Of a stretch of 64,000 nt of DNA, positions 31,768-41,794 are shown one piece after another. The stretch is from Pseudo-nitzschia pungens. Taxonomy: Eukaryota > Bacillariophyta > Bacillariophyceae > Bacillariales > Bacillariaceae. Position numbers and translations under genes: made by a program. The notes under the pieces are model-generated. The model was given only the letters and a program-made list of their open reading frames with translations. It did not search any database and was not told where the DNA came from. The stretch spans positions 372,001 through 436,000 of the forward strand of contig CM074767.1 of assembly GCA_037355855.1 (NCBI GenBank), in the 5' to 3' direction. The stretch's first letter is position 1, and each line of letters begins with the position of its first letter.

Positions 31768-34575
31768 TTAGTACGCTATCATGTTGTCGTCGTCGAACAG
31801 GTGATCCATTCCAGCAAAGCCCCAATCGTCGTCGTCGTCCCCTCCCTCCGAGGGAGCGTATATGTTCCACTCCACCCCAATCTTATCCAGCCGCTTCTGC
31901 AGGGTGGCGTCCAGCTTGTCCTTTTTTTTCTTTTGGCGCTGGCTGTCCAGCCAGCTCCCGAGCTTTTTCGAGTCCTCGGTGTGGTCCTGGGGGACCCGGC
32001 AGTGCCCCTCCCGATCCCGGAACGCCATCAGCAGTGCAAACATGGTCTCCCACTTTTGCCCGTTCCGGTTCAGGACGACGCCGACGTCCTCGAGGCGTTT
32101 CAGGCGGGTGGGATCCAGGCTGCCGTCCTTGTAGAGCTTGCGCTGCCGGTTCAGCCACACGCCGAGTCCCTTGCCGCCTTCCCTGTGGAGCCTGGGAACT
32201 CTGCTGTCGCCCTCTCGTTCCCGGTACGCCAGAAGCAACGAGAACATTTCCTCCCACTTGTGGGCGAGCTTGTCCCAGACCACGCCAATCTCGTCGAGCT
32301 GGTCTCGCTTGACCGGATCCAGTGTGTTCCTCTTATAGAGTTTTCGCTGCAGATCCAGCCAAGTTCCGAGGGCCTTTCCTCCTTCTCGGTGGGCCTGCGG
32401 AACCATGCAATCGCCCTCTCGTTCCTTGTACTGCAGGAGCAAGGAGGCCATGTCGTCCCACTGGTCCGTCGAGACGCTCCAGATCATGCCCAACTCCTCC
32501 AGCTGCTTCTCCTTGACCGGATCGAGGGTGCCGTTCCGCCTGGCCTGGCGCTGCGAGTTGAGCCACGTCCCGAGGTTCTTGCCGTCTTCCGTGTGGCTCT
32601 GCCGGACGCAGCAGTGGCCGGTGCGCTCCTTGTATTGTTCCAGCAGCGCAACCATCGAGTCCCACTGGGCCGCCGCCACGTCCCACACGACGCCAATGGC
32701 CTCCAGGTCCTCGCACTGCTGGTCGGTGAGACTCCCGGTCTTTTTTCGGGCCCGCTGATTGTTCATCCAGATGCCGAGGTTCTTGCCGTCCTCCTTGTGG
32801 TTCTGGGGGACCAGGCAGTCGCCCTCCCGCTCTTGGTAGCGGATGAGGAGCTCGTACATTTCGTCCCACTTGGCATACACCTCCCACTCCACTCCGAGCT
32901 TGGCGAGTCGCTTTTCGCGGCGCTTGTCAAGGGTTCCCTCGCGCTTGCAGCGGCGCTGCGTCTGCAGCCAAATGCCCAGGTTGATCGTGACAACATCGTC
33001 GTCGCTTTCGTCGTCCTCTACCAGCCTGACCTTGTAGCGGTTCGGCACGTCGCAGTGGCCCTCCCGCTTCGCAAAGTCGCACAGGTGGGAAAACATTTCG
33101 TCCCACTGGTGGGCATTGACGTCCCAGACCACGCCGAGGTCTTCCAATCGCTGCTTTCGATCGGCATGGAGCTCCCCGTTCTTTTTCAAGCGGCGCTGCC
33201 GGAGCAGCCAGCGGCCGAGCTGTCGGGATTGTGATTTTTGGTCGTCCACGATGTGGTCCCGCGGCACGTTGCAGTCTCCTCGTTGGTCGCGATAGTCCTT
33301 GAGGAGGGAATACATGGCATCCCATTGATGCGCGCCGGGAGGAACCCTCCAGGTGAAGCCCTCGATGGCCTCGAGCTTTTTCGCCAGCGACGGTTCGAGG
33401 GTACCGTGCTTGTACGACTGCCGCTGGGTGTTGAGCCACGTCCCGAGGTTCTTCTTGCGTTTGTTGTCCCCATCCTTGTAACTCTGGGGGACGGAGCAGT
33501 GGCCCTCTCTTTCTTGGTACTGTTGCAAACGCCGATACATGTCCTCCCACCGCTTGGAGTGAACGCAGCCCTCGCCTGGTCCCACCACCACACCGGCGGC
33601 TTCCAGCGTGCGCTGGTGGTCGGGATGGAGGCTTCCCCGAGCTCCGGCCCGGCGCTGCCGGTCTAGCCAGTTCCCGAGCCGCAGCACGGTTCCGGTCTCC
33701 GCGTCGGTCTCCGTGTACGTTGGTGGAACCCAACAGTGTCCTTCCCGGTCCCGGTAGGCGCAGAGCAACGCCAGCATGATTTCCCACTGCTTCTGCTGCG
33801 CCGCATTGGGGTCGTGCTTTTCCCAGGCCAAGCCGTCGAGGTTTTGCAGTTTGTGAAGCTTGTCGGACGAAAGCTTTCCTTCTCTCTTGAGCTTGCGCTG
33901 GTACGAAAGCCACGTTCCGAGGTTCTCGCCGTCTTCGCTGTGGGAGTGGGGAACGTTGGGGTTGCCCTCCCGATCGTTGTATTGCTCGAGCAACCGGAAC
34001 ATTTTGTCCCACTTGGTCCGGGCTTTCGTGGAGGACACGCCCAGTTTTTGGAGCAGCTCGAGACGGTCCGGGGGTAGGCTCCCGTTGCGGATGCGCGTCC
34101 GCTGGTAATGCAGCCACGTTCCTAATTTTTCTCCCCCTTCGGCGTGCAAATACGGGACCCTGGTGTGGCCCTCCCGGTCATGGTACTCGACCAGCAATCC
34201 AAATAGCTTTTCCCAGCGCTCGACCGATTTCGATCTCGGTGTCGATCTAGATCTCGACTCGGACGACAGAGCGGAAGCTATCGTGGCGTTGGTTGGAGAC
34301 AGTTTCGAGGAGGTCATGCTAACAATGGTGAGCGGCCGGTCCGTCATGGCGGTTCGTTGTCTCGGGCAAACATGGGTGTTTCGTTGGCGGAGTCGCTGAG
34401 TGGTGGTGGGTCTCGTTTGGAACGAATAAACCAAAGCGTTCCGGGTTTGGTGATGGTGGACCGTCAGTAGCAATAAACCGGCAAGCAACCGCGGTAACAA
34501 TTTTCTAGCATGCCCCTCGCCCCGCGCCGCGGCATGCGGTCGATGACATTTGTTCAGTTGTTCCATGATGGTCAA
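31768..34575 (-). CDS. Protein of eleven helicase-associated (HA) domain repeats
   Basis: A 935-residue single-exon frame. After an N-terminal hydrophobic segment (LLPRLLAGLLLLTV) and a Thr/Ser-rich linker, residues about 125-910 are eleven consecutive HA repeats of roughly 65-75 residues. The consensus is W(D/E)xMxxLLxxYxxREGxCxVP, then LGxWLxxQR and a short linker ending LxxLGVxW. In other proteins HA repeats sit at the C-terminus of DEAD-box-like helicases and probably bind nucleic acid. Here no helicase motif is present (no GKT Walker A, no DEAD). Insertions enlarge repeats 3, 5 and 6. Stand-alone HA proteins are frequent in diatoms, to my knowledge, with unknown function. The N-terminus could be a plastid or ER signal, but the A-F motif is absent. 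Confidence 0.88.
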   Translation of the reverse strand: MTIMEQLNKCHRPHAAARGEGHARKLLPRLLAGLLLLTVHHHQTRNALVYSFQTRPTTTQRLRQRNTHVCPRQRTAMTDRPLTIVSMTSSKLSPTNATIASALSSESRSRSTPRSKSVERWEKLFGLLVEYHDREGHTRVPYLHAEGGEKLGTWLHYQRTRIRNGSLPPDRLELLQKLGVSSTKARTKWDKMFRLLEQYNDREGNPNVPHSHSEDGENLGTWLSYQRKLKREGKLSSDKLHKLQNLDGLAWEKHDPNAAQQKQWEIMLALLCAYRDREGHCWVPPTYTETDAETGTVLRLGNWLDRQRRAGARGSLHPDHQRTLEAAGVVVGPGEGCVHSKRWEDMYRRLQQYQEREGHCSVPQSYKDGDNKRKKNLGTWLNTQRQSYKHGTLEPSLAKKLEAIEGFTWRVPPGAHQWDAMYSLLKDYRDQRGDCNVPRDHIVDDQKSQSRQLGRWLLRQRRLKKNGELHADRKQRLEDLGVVWDVNAHQWDEMFSHLCDFAKREGHCDVPNRYKVRLVEDDESDDDVVTINLGIWLQTQRRCKREGTLDKRREKRLAKLGVEWEVYAKWDEMYELLIRYQEREGDCLVPQNHKEDGKNLGIWMNNQRARKKTGSLTDQQCEDLEAIGVVWDVAAAQWDSMVALLEQYKERTGHCCVRQSHTEDGKNLGTWLNSQRQARRNGTLDPVKEKQLEELGMIWSVSTDQWDDMASLLLQYKEREGDCMVPQAHREGGKALGTWLDLQRKLYKRNTLDPVKRDQLDEIGVVWDKLAHKWEEMFSLLLAYREREGDSRVPRLHREGGKGLGVWLNRQRKLYKDGSLDPTRLKRLEDVGVVLNRNGQKWETMFALLMAFRDREGHCRVPQDHTEDSKKLGSWLDSQRQKKKKDKLDATLQKRLDKIGVEWNIYAPSEGGDDDDDWGFAGMDHLFDDDNMIAY

Positions 34576-35351
34576 TGTCGCAATTCTGTGAAAAAAGTTT
34601 GCGTTGTTTTCTTTGTCGCCGTCGGCGGTTTTGTTGCCTCGGAAATTTGTCCAAGATCTATCCGTTGGATGTTGCTTTTTGTGGCATTACTGGGGTGAGG
34701 TTTTGTGACCGCGGATCGATTAGTTCTGGAGACTATCTTACTTGCACCTTCCCGGAGTTGTCGTTGCGTCACCCTCTTAGGATCACGACGGCAAATGCCA
34801 TGATCGGGTGCTAGTCAATCCTATTGCTCCGACCCTGAGGCAGGAGGCACGCAGGGTATGAATGACGTTTCTGGCTTACATCATGTATCATTATTTCGGA
34901 TCGATCCAGGATTGATCCAAACCGAAATCGCAACCTACGTCTTACCTACTCCTCGTCAAAAATGTAGAGAAATATTGGCTAAAAATAGTAAAATGTTGGA
35001 ACAAGATAGAAAAATAAATACAACGTGTACTTCGTTCATACTCGTACGTATGACGTACGTACGAGTAATATTTTTTGTTCTTCTTATGTTGCGTATTCAT
35101 CCTTATTAAGGGGAGGGTTATAGAAGGATTCGTCACAACGGCTTTTTTTCTTTGTGAGACAAGGACCAATTGGAATTGAATTGTATCTTGAAATTCCTTA
35201 CGACTTTCGATCGAACGAATTTTTCGGAGAATACTTGCATCATTCGGCATCATTTCACAATCCAATAACCGATAATATCAGTATTTGGATATGTAACGTA
35301 CGCAACGCAACACAAACAGTGATTCCGATCCAATACCATCCCAACCCGACA
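34576..35351. other. Spacer between divergent genes
   Basis: Two promoters must lie here, for the HA protein (leftward) and the lumenal protein (rightward). It contains GTACGTA/ACGTACG words near 35040-35065 and a short ACGCAACGCAACAC run about 40 bp before the next ATG. The frame to the right is open from 35154, but the segment before 35352 is not protein-like. Confidence 0.45.
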
Positions 35352-36071
35352 ATGAAGACGATGGCCTGCTACCGCAGAGCATTCCTCTCGGCGATCCTGT
35401 GCCTCCTGGCAGTTGCCAGAACTGTTCGTTCACTCCGGCCCAATTCACCTACCGGCAGCACCTCCCGCAGGGCATGGCTGGCCAAAACGACGACGACGGC
35501 TTCCGCAACCATCGTCGCGGGTCCGAAAATTTCCAACGCCGCCCCGTCCCAATTCTCGGAACTCCAGGGGTCGATCCAAGACACAATTGCCCCCGGCCAC
35601 TGGATCGGTCAGTTCCTCGGCCTCAATTCGAAAACCGAGACGTGGGAATTTCCCAACGACCCTCCCGAACTAGTCTCCAAGGCACTCGTCGACGTCCTCA
35701 ACTCGCTGACGGAAGACCGCAAGGCCAAGCTGTACATGCCCGAGTTTGAGATACAGACCGCCGACGCCTCCAAGGTTCATGTCCTCACCTGGACCAGGCT
35801 CGAGTGGCTCGACACGCTCGACGTTGCCTTGGCTAGCAGCACCAAGAACACTAACGGGTGCACCGCCAAGGCCAGTTTCTACGCGACGGGATTTTTGCCG
35901 ACCAACATTCCCGGCGCTCCGCTCTTGAACACGGCCCTGTTTTTCTTTCCCTTTGCGTCGCCGGGACCCCGGGGGGAGATGCTGCAGCAATTCCGATTGC
36001 GGGCACTCAAGGGACTCGTGACCAAAAAACTGGAGGAAAACAAGGTCACGCCCGATTTGTACTTTCCGTGA
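35352..36071 (+). CDS. Predicted plastid (thylakoid-lumen) protein of unknown function
   Basis: 239 residues from ATG 35352. The N-terminus has two stacked targeting parts: a signal peptide (YRRAFLSAILCLLAVARTVRS), then a second segment with a twin arginine (SRRAWLAKT), a weakly hydrophobic run (ASATIVAG) and an A-x-A-like cleavage site before APSQFSE. This is the layout of proteins sent to the thylakoid lumen by the Tat route. The mature part includes GHWIGQFLGLNSKTETWEFP and FYATGFLPTNIPGAPLLNT and matches no family I know. An AATAAA polyadenylation-like word follows at about 36191. Confidence 0.7.
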   Translation: MKTMACYRRAFLSAILCLLAVARTVRSLRPNSPTGSTSRRAWLAKTTTTASATIVAGPKISNAAPSQFSELQGSIQDTIAPGHWIGQFLGLNSKTETWEFPNDPPELVSKALVDVLNSLTEDRKAKLYMPEFEIQTADASKVHVLTWTRLEWLDTLDVALASSTKNTNGCTAKASFYATGFLPTNIPGAPLLNTALFFFPFASPGPRGEMLQQFRLRALKGLVTKKLEENKVTPDLYFP

Positions 36072-36246
36072 ACAAACACCAACGCATACACAACACAGCA
36101 ACCATAACAACCAAACAACCACAACATCAACAGCAACCAATGGAACGCTTACGAACCGCACTGGACACAAAAACACACTGCTAACAATATGAAATAAAAG
36201 ATAGAATTGAACACAATGGTACAATGAATCAAGTACCATTTGTGGA

Positions 36247-36746
36247 CATTCCATTCCAAACTAGTAACTCGTTCACTGGATAATGACCGTAATGACGACT
36301 TATTGGCATCCAACCATCATTCGACATAGGTTTGGAATCCCTTCTCCGACGATCGGCCCCAGCCTCTCAATCATTGCTACGAGACGAACGAAATAATACC
36401 AACTAAACCATAAAGTACCACGCTTAATGCTGTATGAACAAATCATTGCAAACTAGGAACTCATTCACTAGAAATTATTGATGATCTCTGCCTCTATTTC
36501 TCAGAGAATCGACCCCGGCCACGCGATCATGGCCACCAGACCAAACAGGGGTTCTGTCGGGGGATCCTCTTGGATGGCAATGCTTTCGGATTCGTCGGCG
36601 TCGTGTTGTCGTCGTCGTCCCAAATTTCCATTCCAAACAACTCACTAAGTTGCTAGATGACGAAGACGACGGCGATGATGATGATGATGATAACGACGAC
36701 TGCCATGGCGACAGCTCTTTCCGCAACCTTGTTTTCGAATTCGTAA
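36247..36746. repeat. Decayed tandem copies of the 3' end of the adjacent transporter gene
   Basis: The 3'-terminal coding segment of the minus-strand transporter (core GCAATCATGGCGACGAGACC, 36771-36790) recurs downstream. A good copy lies around 36507-36600 (GCGATCATGGCCACCAGACC). On the minus strand it reads a degenerate DESESIAIQEDP, then FGLVAMIA and a stop, with a deletion of about 12 residues. A more decayed copy lies around 36335-36385 (TCAATCATTGCTACGAGACG). Each copy is preceded by a related AACTAGTAACTCRTTCACT segment (about 36257, 36451 and, degenerate, 36636). So the gene's tail and its downstream flank were duplicated twice. Confidence 0.8.
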
Positions 36747-38987
36747 TTAGACGATCGACCCCAGTCCCGCAATCATGGCGACGAGACCAAACAGGACGTA
36801 AAACATGGCAACCGCAAAATCCACCAGTCCGGGGGGTTCTCCCTGGGGATCCTCCTCGATTGCAATGTCCTCGAATTCGTCGGTGTCATCCCCGCCGTTC
36901 TGTTGTTGGGCGGCCCGTGCCATGGCCATGGCCCCGATTTTCTGGTTGATGGACTGGTAGTCGGCGGTCTTGCCATTGCCACTGCCACTGCCCATTGCGC
37001 GGGGCGGCATCAAGGCCGGGAGCGCGACAATGGTCCCGTCGCTCGTGGTCTGCATCTTGTACCGATCGCTCGATACCTTGGGGCACGAGTCGGCCCTCAG
37101 GAGTTTCGTTCGGACTCCAAAGCGCTGGAGGGCAATCGCATCGGCCTCCGCTTCGGTTTCTCTCGTTTCGGAAGGAGCTGTACCGGCCATGGTCTGGCGG
37201 CTGCCCGGGCTCTGGAGCATCACCACTCGCGTGTAGTTGCTGCCTCCCGACACCTTGGCCCGGGCAAATCGCACGTTGCCGATCCGTATCGGGTGGGGAG
37301 ATTTCAGTGCCATTTCTGTCACGTGGGTCGTCAGGCATCCCTTTCCGATCGATGCCAGGGCCGTCCACACGGGCATGCCCGTAAGATACCACAGGATCGT
37401 TTTGAGGAGCCACTTCACCAAAGACTCCCCGTCATTGTCGGTTTGTGGCTTGACGATGCCCGTTGCTGCTGTCGGTTCGCTTCCGGGAAACAGTGGGGTC
37501 GACTCCTCGTCTGTCTCGCTGCAGCTTTCGTCGTGGTCGCCGTCTCCCCAGGTGTTGGGCAAAAACTCGCGACCAAAATACCGTTCCGTCAGCTCCAGGA
37601 ATCGACCGCCGTGGATTCCAATGTAGACGATCCCCGGTCCGACGTAGCTCAGCGTGCTCCCTCCGATGCTCCCGGACACGGCCAGAACGCCCCCCAGGTC
37701 CTGGAATACCGCCGCCGGGATAACGGCGCTCAGGTACAGGACCACCGTCAGCGTGATCCTCCGGTCCCTCCGATTCAGGACGCTCGTGTCGTCTCCCTCG
37801 TGGGCCTTTCGTCCCTCGAACAACAACACGACGCAGGCGTGCCGCGCCACAAAGGACTCCATGGGATACACAAAGACCATGGTCGTTCCCAGAAGACCCT
37901 TGGCAACCTGGGCCAGCTTGGACCGCTGGGGCAGGCTGTTCAGAATGTTGCCGGTGACGCGGCCTCCGACGCGCTCGCCGAATCCCAAACATCCCGAGAT
38001 GCCCATGAGCAGGGCCAGGCACGCCGCAAAGCCCAGGGCGTTTCGGGTGACCCGCGACCAGCGCCGCTTGGTGGGATTCTCCAACGAGCCGGCAATGATA
38101 AAGGCCGAGTGCTGGCAGACAAAGGCAAAGCTGAGGACTCCCAGCCCGACAAATATGGTGTCCCACCGAATCCTCCATATCGAGTCGTTGTCGATTGGTT
38201 CGTCGTCGAATTCGAACGTGTCCACGTCGCCGAGAACGCTCTCGTAGTGTCTTCCAGCGGCGGCGGTGTTGTGAAAGGCCAGATACACCACGATCAAGAC
38301 CATGATCAGGTCGAAGCAGACGTTCATTTTGGACGTCTTGGCCAGATCGGCCATGTCTCGCTGGCAGCTCAGGGGCAAAATGACCAGGGAGGAAACGGTG
38401 ATCAGCACGCCGGCGCGCGTCGAGACGTCGTCTTTTGCAACGCCCAGCAGCGACGAGAAACTGTCCTTGACGATCATCAGGTACGTCAGCATGGCCCCGT
38501 ACGCCATGACAAACATGCTGACGGTGACAAACAAAAAGCCAAACTTTCCGTAGGCGGCCTCTGCCAGCGTTTCGTAGGACGGAACATCGGAATGCTTGGC
38601 GGTTTCGATCAGGAGGCGGAGGGACTTTTCGGTGAGCAGGGCGCACAGGATGGTCAGGACGATTCCCGGCACCAGACCCGATTCCTGGATCGCAAAGGGC
38701 AGGCCGACAATCCCGGCTCCCACAATGGCATTGATCAGGTTCGAGCTGCAACCCAGGATCGTCGATTTGTGTTCTTTCTTGTCGTCCGAATCGGGGTGTC
38801 TGCTGTTTTTCTTCTTGGACCGCGAGACCTTTCGCACGGTGGTTCCTCGGGGTGTCCGCGCAAAACTTCTCCCCGCGCTGCCGATGTCGCCGTCGTCTCT
38901 CGGTCGGAAAAAGGGTGAGTTTGGCGGTGCGGCGGAGGACGGCATCTTTTGCGACAACGGGTAAATTGTATGCCACGACCGGGGCAA
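36747..38987 (-). CDS. Amino acid/auxin permease (AAAP) family transporter
   Basis: 746 residues (704 if translation starts at the second Met, 38861+84 on the map, position 38945). The family's first helix is clear: NLINAIVGAGIVGLPFAIQE, followed by the usual string of membrane helices (VLTILCALLTEKSLRLLIE, FLFVTVSMFVMAYGAMLTYL, VLITVSSLVILPLSC, IFVGLGVLSFAFVCQHSAF and others), about eleven in all. It resembles SLC38/vacuolar AVT transporters that move neutral amino acids with protons or sodium. The N-terminal 75 residues are basic and cytosolic. A long hydrophilic insertion (about 490-690) separates the last helices, and a final hydrophobic segment (VDFAVAMFYVLFGLVAMIAG) ends the protein. 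This extended tail is unusual for the family. Confidence 0.85.
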   Translation of the reverse strand: MPRSWHTIYPLSQKMPSSAAPPNSPFFRPRDDGDIGSAGRSFARTPRGTTVRKVSRSKKKNSRHPDSDDKKEHKSTILGCSSNLINAIVGAGIVGLPFAIQESGLVPGIVLTILCALLTEKSLRLLIETAKHSDVPSYETLAEAAYGKFGFLFVTVSMFVMAYGAMLTYLMIVKDSFSSLLGVAKDDVSTRAGVLITVSSLVILPLSCQRDMADLAKTSKMNVCFDLIMVLIVVYLAFHNTAAAGRHYESVLGDVDTFEFDDEPIDNDSIWRIRWDTIFVGLGVLSFAFVCQHSAFIIAGSLENPTKRRWSRVTRNALGFAACLALLMGISGCLGFGERVGGRVTGNILNSLPQRSKLAQVAKGLLGTTMVFVYPMESFVARHACVVLLFEGRKAHEGDDTSVLNRRDRRITLTVVLYLSAVIPAAVFQDLGGVLAVSGSIGGSTLSYVGPGIVYIGIHGGRFLELTERYFGREFLPNTWGDGDHDESCSETDEESTPLFPGSEPTAATGIVKPQTDNDGESLVKWLLKTILWYLTGMPVWTALASIGKGCLTTHVTEMALKSPHPIRIGNVRFARAKVSGGSNYTRVVMLQSPGSRQTMAGTAPSETRETEAEADAIALQRFGVRTKLLRADSCPKVSSDRYKMQTTSDGTIVALPALMPPRAMGSGSGNGKTADYQSINQKIGAMAMARAAQQQNGGDDTDEFEDIAIEEDPQGEPPGLVDFAVAMFYVLFGLVAMIAGLGSIV

Positions 38988-40291
38988 TGAGAAAATGCAG
39001 CGATTTCTGTGAATATGGATACTCGGTGTTCGCCCTTGCCACTTTGCTTGTTTTCGAAGACGTGTGAGAGTATTCTTTGCGTAGTTGTTTGTTCTCGAGA
39101 CGATTGTTATTTAGTTGATCAACAAAAATCCATTTGAATTCGAAGGGGGCATCTATTCGTCCGCTGGTAGTCGAGAGCTCGGTGCAGTGCCAACACGAAA
39201 TGCGAGTTTCAGACGCGCTTGTACGTATGTGTTGTGTTTGTTGTAGGGGAGAGCGAAAGGGAATGAATGAATCTCACTCGCACCCACCAAAAACCAATGT
39301 AAATGTTGTTACCGGTATCCGGCGCGGTATGTTGTAACCTTACCGGTATGTTATTGTTTCGTTGCGAGAAACGAAGGAAAAGAATGATGATGGATTGAAC
39401 GAGGTGTCAAAATAGAATTATGGACGTGTGCGCAAGTGCACAAAATCCAATCGATGGGAGGGAGACTGCAAGAAAGCACCTTAATTGTTTTGATCGCGAA
39501 ATTGCAAAAGCATTCCAATCGGATACTAGTAAATAATTGTTGTTGTTCTGTATCAACGTGTCCGTTTACAGTTGCGTGAAGTAACCTTAGGCACAAGTAA
39601 GGTTACGGTATGTATGTACTCGGAACGTACGTACGTACTTGTCAAACTTGTACTGTACTTGCACGGACATGCCAAACGGATCGAAAAATCGAAAATAAAT
39701 AAATGGCGTGAACCGAACCGAACCAAACTGCTGGCATTTCTTTGGTAGAACAATGATGATGCGTGTTTTTTTGACATCGTATTATCAGTTGTCCCAGCAC
39801 GAGAGAGAGAGAGAGAGTGAGGGAGGGAGGGAGTGAGGTACGAAGATCTTACCGTACTTCCACCAATGCTATTGTTTTCTTGCTGTTCCCCTGATCCCCG
39901 TTCCCGTACGCTGTTTTGGTTCTACCGGTATGTACTGCGGCAAAACGCCAACCTGTTTGCTGCCGCTGCGTATTTGGATTTGTTCAAATTGTTCCTTTAC
40001 TAATTTCTCTATTACAAAACAACTATTTGCCATTGTTACTGATTGATTCGGCAGTTAGCATGCTCCTGGATTTTTAGAACCGTTGATATTGTATTGTAGC
40101 ACTGTATGATTTTGTATGTTTGGTATGGTCTGATTGAACTAGTACCGGTAGTAGTTAGCTGGGGCACGCTAGTATTCGTTAGAGTTCGATCCTTTGCTAG
40201 TTTCTAAATGATGGGTTCATTGCATTGCATTGCATTGATCTGAATTGAATTGCGTCCATTCGATTCGCTTCGATTCGCTTTCGCTTCCCTT
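38988..40291. other. Spacer without a recognised gene
   Basis: Includes GTAACCTTAC words (39335, 39580), a GAGAGA/GAGGGAGG run (39800-39835), an ACGTACGTACGT run (39625-39640) and a TTGCA pentamer array (40217-40237) at the 3' end of the next minus-strand gene. Small frames are not protein-like. Confidence 0.5.
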
Positions 40292-41794
40292 TTATTCGTC
40301 GCAGAACTGTTCCTGCAGATACCGCTTGAAGGTTTCGTAGGTCGTCCAGGAAATGGCCACCGCCGGCGTGTGGCTCAATATTCGCGGCGTGACCCCCCGG
40401 AAAAAGCCGGCGTACCCCTCCTGCTGATAGATCCGCAGGGCGGCCTGCCTCCAGTCGGCCACCACGGGCTTGTACGGTTTTGCCGTCGTCGTCGTCGTTG
40501 CCGTCGTCGTCGTCGCTCCGCCGCTCGCTCCGGCGGCTCCCGCCGGATTGCTTCCGCCGCTGCCGCTGCCGCTGCCCTTGAGCGGGCAATTCTCGGGGGA
40601 AACGGACGCCGGATGGTTCTGCAGCAGGCAGCTCGGTGCCAGCTGCTGGGTCTGCAGGTACGTCTTGATGCGATCCAGGGGTGTCGTCGTGGCGGCGGCC
40701 ACCAGTCCCGCCAGAGAGGACGCCCCGAGCGTCACGCCGAGGGTCAGCTCGCTGTGGTCGATGTGGTGATTGTTGCTATTATTGTTGCTATTGTTGTCGT
40801 TGTCGTTGCCGTCGTCGTCATCCGCGTTGCGGACGACGATGCGCGTCCACTGGTCCTTGAGAAATTCGTTGGTCCCGACCATGATCATCCCGTACGGAAT
40901 GTTGGTCGCCAGCGTGATCGGAAAGCTCCGCAAGAGCGACACGGCTCCCTCGTTGCGGATCATCTGCCCCAGGGCGTCCGTCAGTCCCCGGTAGTGCCCC
41001 AGCTGCAGCCGCTGCTTGACCGTGTCGAGGGGACCCAGCACCAGGTCGTGGCCAAAGACGGCGGCGCCCCCCGCCAGGGCGCTCCCCCAGGCCGTCACGT
41101 TGCCGTCGGGGTCGCGGGTCTGGGCCTTGACGATCTCGTACGTGCTGAAGTAGAGGGCGTGGGCGGGGATGCAACCGACCAGAATGGTCTGGACGCCCCG
41201 CCACAGCCGGGTCATGTCGGCGGCTCGCGGTGGGGGCAGTTCGGGGGCCACGGCCGTCCAGGTCGCGGTGGCAGTGGCGGTCGCGGAGGACGCGGTGGCG
41301 GAGGACGCCACGGACCGCTGGGAGACGAGCTGGCGGACGGCCTGGAGCATGGAGAGATTGTTGGTCTGGGTCGACAGTTGCGTTGTCGCCGCCGTCGCCG
41401 CCACCGCCCTCGACGCAACATTGGTCTTGCAGACCAGTTTGGCACCCGCCGCAGTATTCGACGACGCCCCCGCGGCCGCGGCAGCCGCCTGCTGGAGTAT
41501 CGCTCCGGGGGGAAGAGCGGGCTTGGGATTGAGCTTGCTCGCCGCCATGGATGCCGCCTGGGTCGAGGCGTTGTGGGTGGCCGGATTGAAATTGCAGGCG
41601 GCGCAGACCTGTATGTGGGTTCGGACCGTGTCCAGCGGATAGACCAGTACGTGCTCGGCGACCCCCGCCATCGATCCGGCGACGCAGTGGACCCAAAAGG
41701 GGGACTTTCCGTCCCATTCTTCCCAGTCGTCGTCAAAGTCTGCGGCGGTTGTCGTCGTCGTCGTCGTTGTCGTCGTTGTTGTTGTTTGATCCAT
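40292..41794 (-). CDS. Mitoferrin-like mitochondrial carrier
   Basis: 500 residues from ATG 41794 (MDQTTTTTT). The frame is open to 41887, but that part is a TCACA repeat and looks like leader. Three carrier modules are present: VYPLDTVRTHIQ, LGPLDTVKQRLQ and TTPLDRIKTYLQ. Mitoferrin-type features are AGSMAGVAEHVLVYP in helix 1, IPAHALYFSTYE in helix 2, and KQRLQ in module 2. Mitoferrins (MRS3/4, SLC25A28/37) import iron into mitochondria for haem and Fe-S synthesis. The protein is about 200 residues longer than usual because of Ala/Thr-rich loops after modules 1 and 2 (residues about 60-190) and a Gly/Ser/Thr-rich loop in module 3. These are encoded by triplet-rich DNA. Iron as substrate is inferred from the family only. 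Confidence 0.82.
   Translation of the reverse strand: MDQTTTTTTTTTTTTTAADFDDDWEEWDGKSPFWVHCVAGSMAGVAEHVLVYPLDTVRTHIQVCAACNFNPATHNASTQAASMAASKLNPKPALPPGAILQQAAAAAAGASSNTAAGAKLVCKTNVASRAVAATAATTQLSTQTNNLSMLQAVRQLVSQRSVASSATASSATATATATWTAVAPELPPPRAADMTRLWRGVQTILVGCIPAHALYFSTYEIVKAQTRDPDGNVTAWGSALAGGAAVFGHDLVLGPLDTVKQRLQLGHYRGLTDALGQMIRNEGAVSLLRSFPITLATNIPYGMIMVGTNEFLKDQWTRIVVRNADDDDGNDNDNNSNNNSNNHHIDHSELTLGVTLGASSLAGLVAAATTTPLDRIKTYLQTQQLAPSCLLQNHPASVSPENCPLKGSGSGSGGSNPAGAAGASGGATTTTATTTTTAKPYKPVVADWRQAALRIYQQEGYAGFFRGVTPRILSHTPAVAISWTTYETFKRYLQEQFCDE

Noticed and set aside
31801..33234. A 477-residue plus-strand frame
   Set aside because: Antisense shadow of the HA-repeat gene; its periodicity simply mirrors the repeats.
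36903..38918. A 671-residue plus-strand frame
   Set aside because: It is antisense to the AAAP transporter, whose minus-strand frame shows clear membrane helices and family motifs. The long antisense frame is a consequence of GC-rich codon use.
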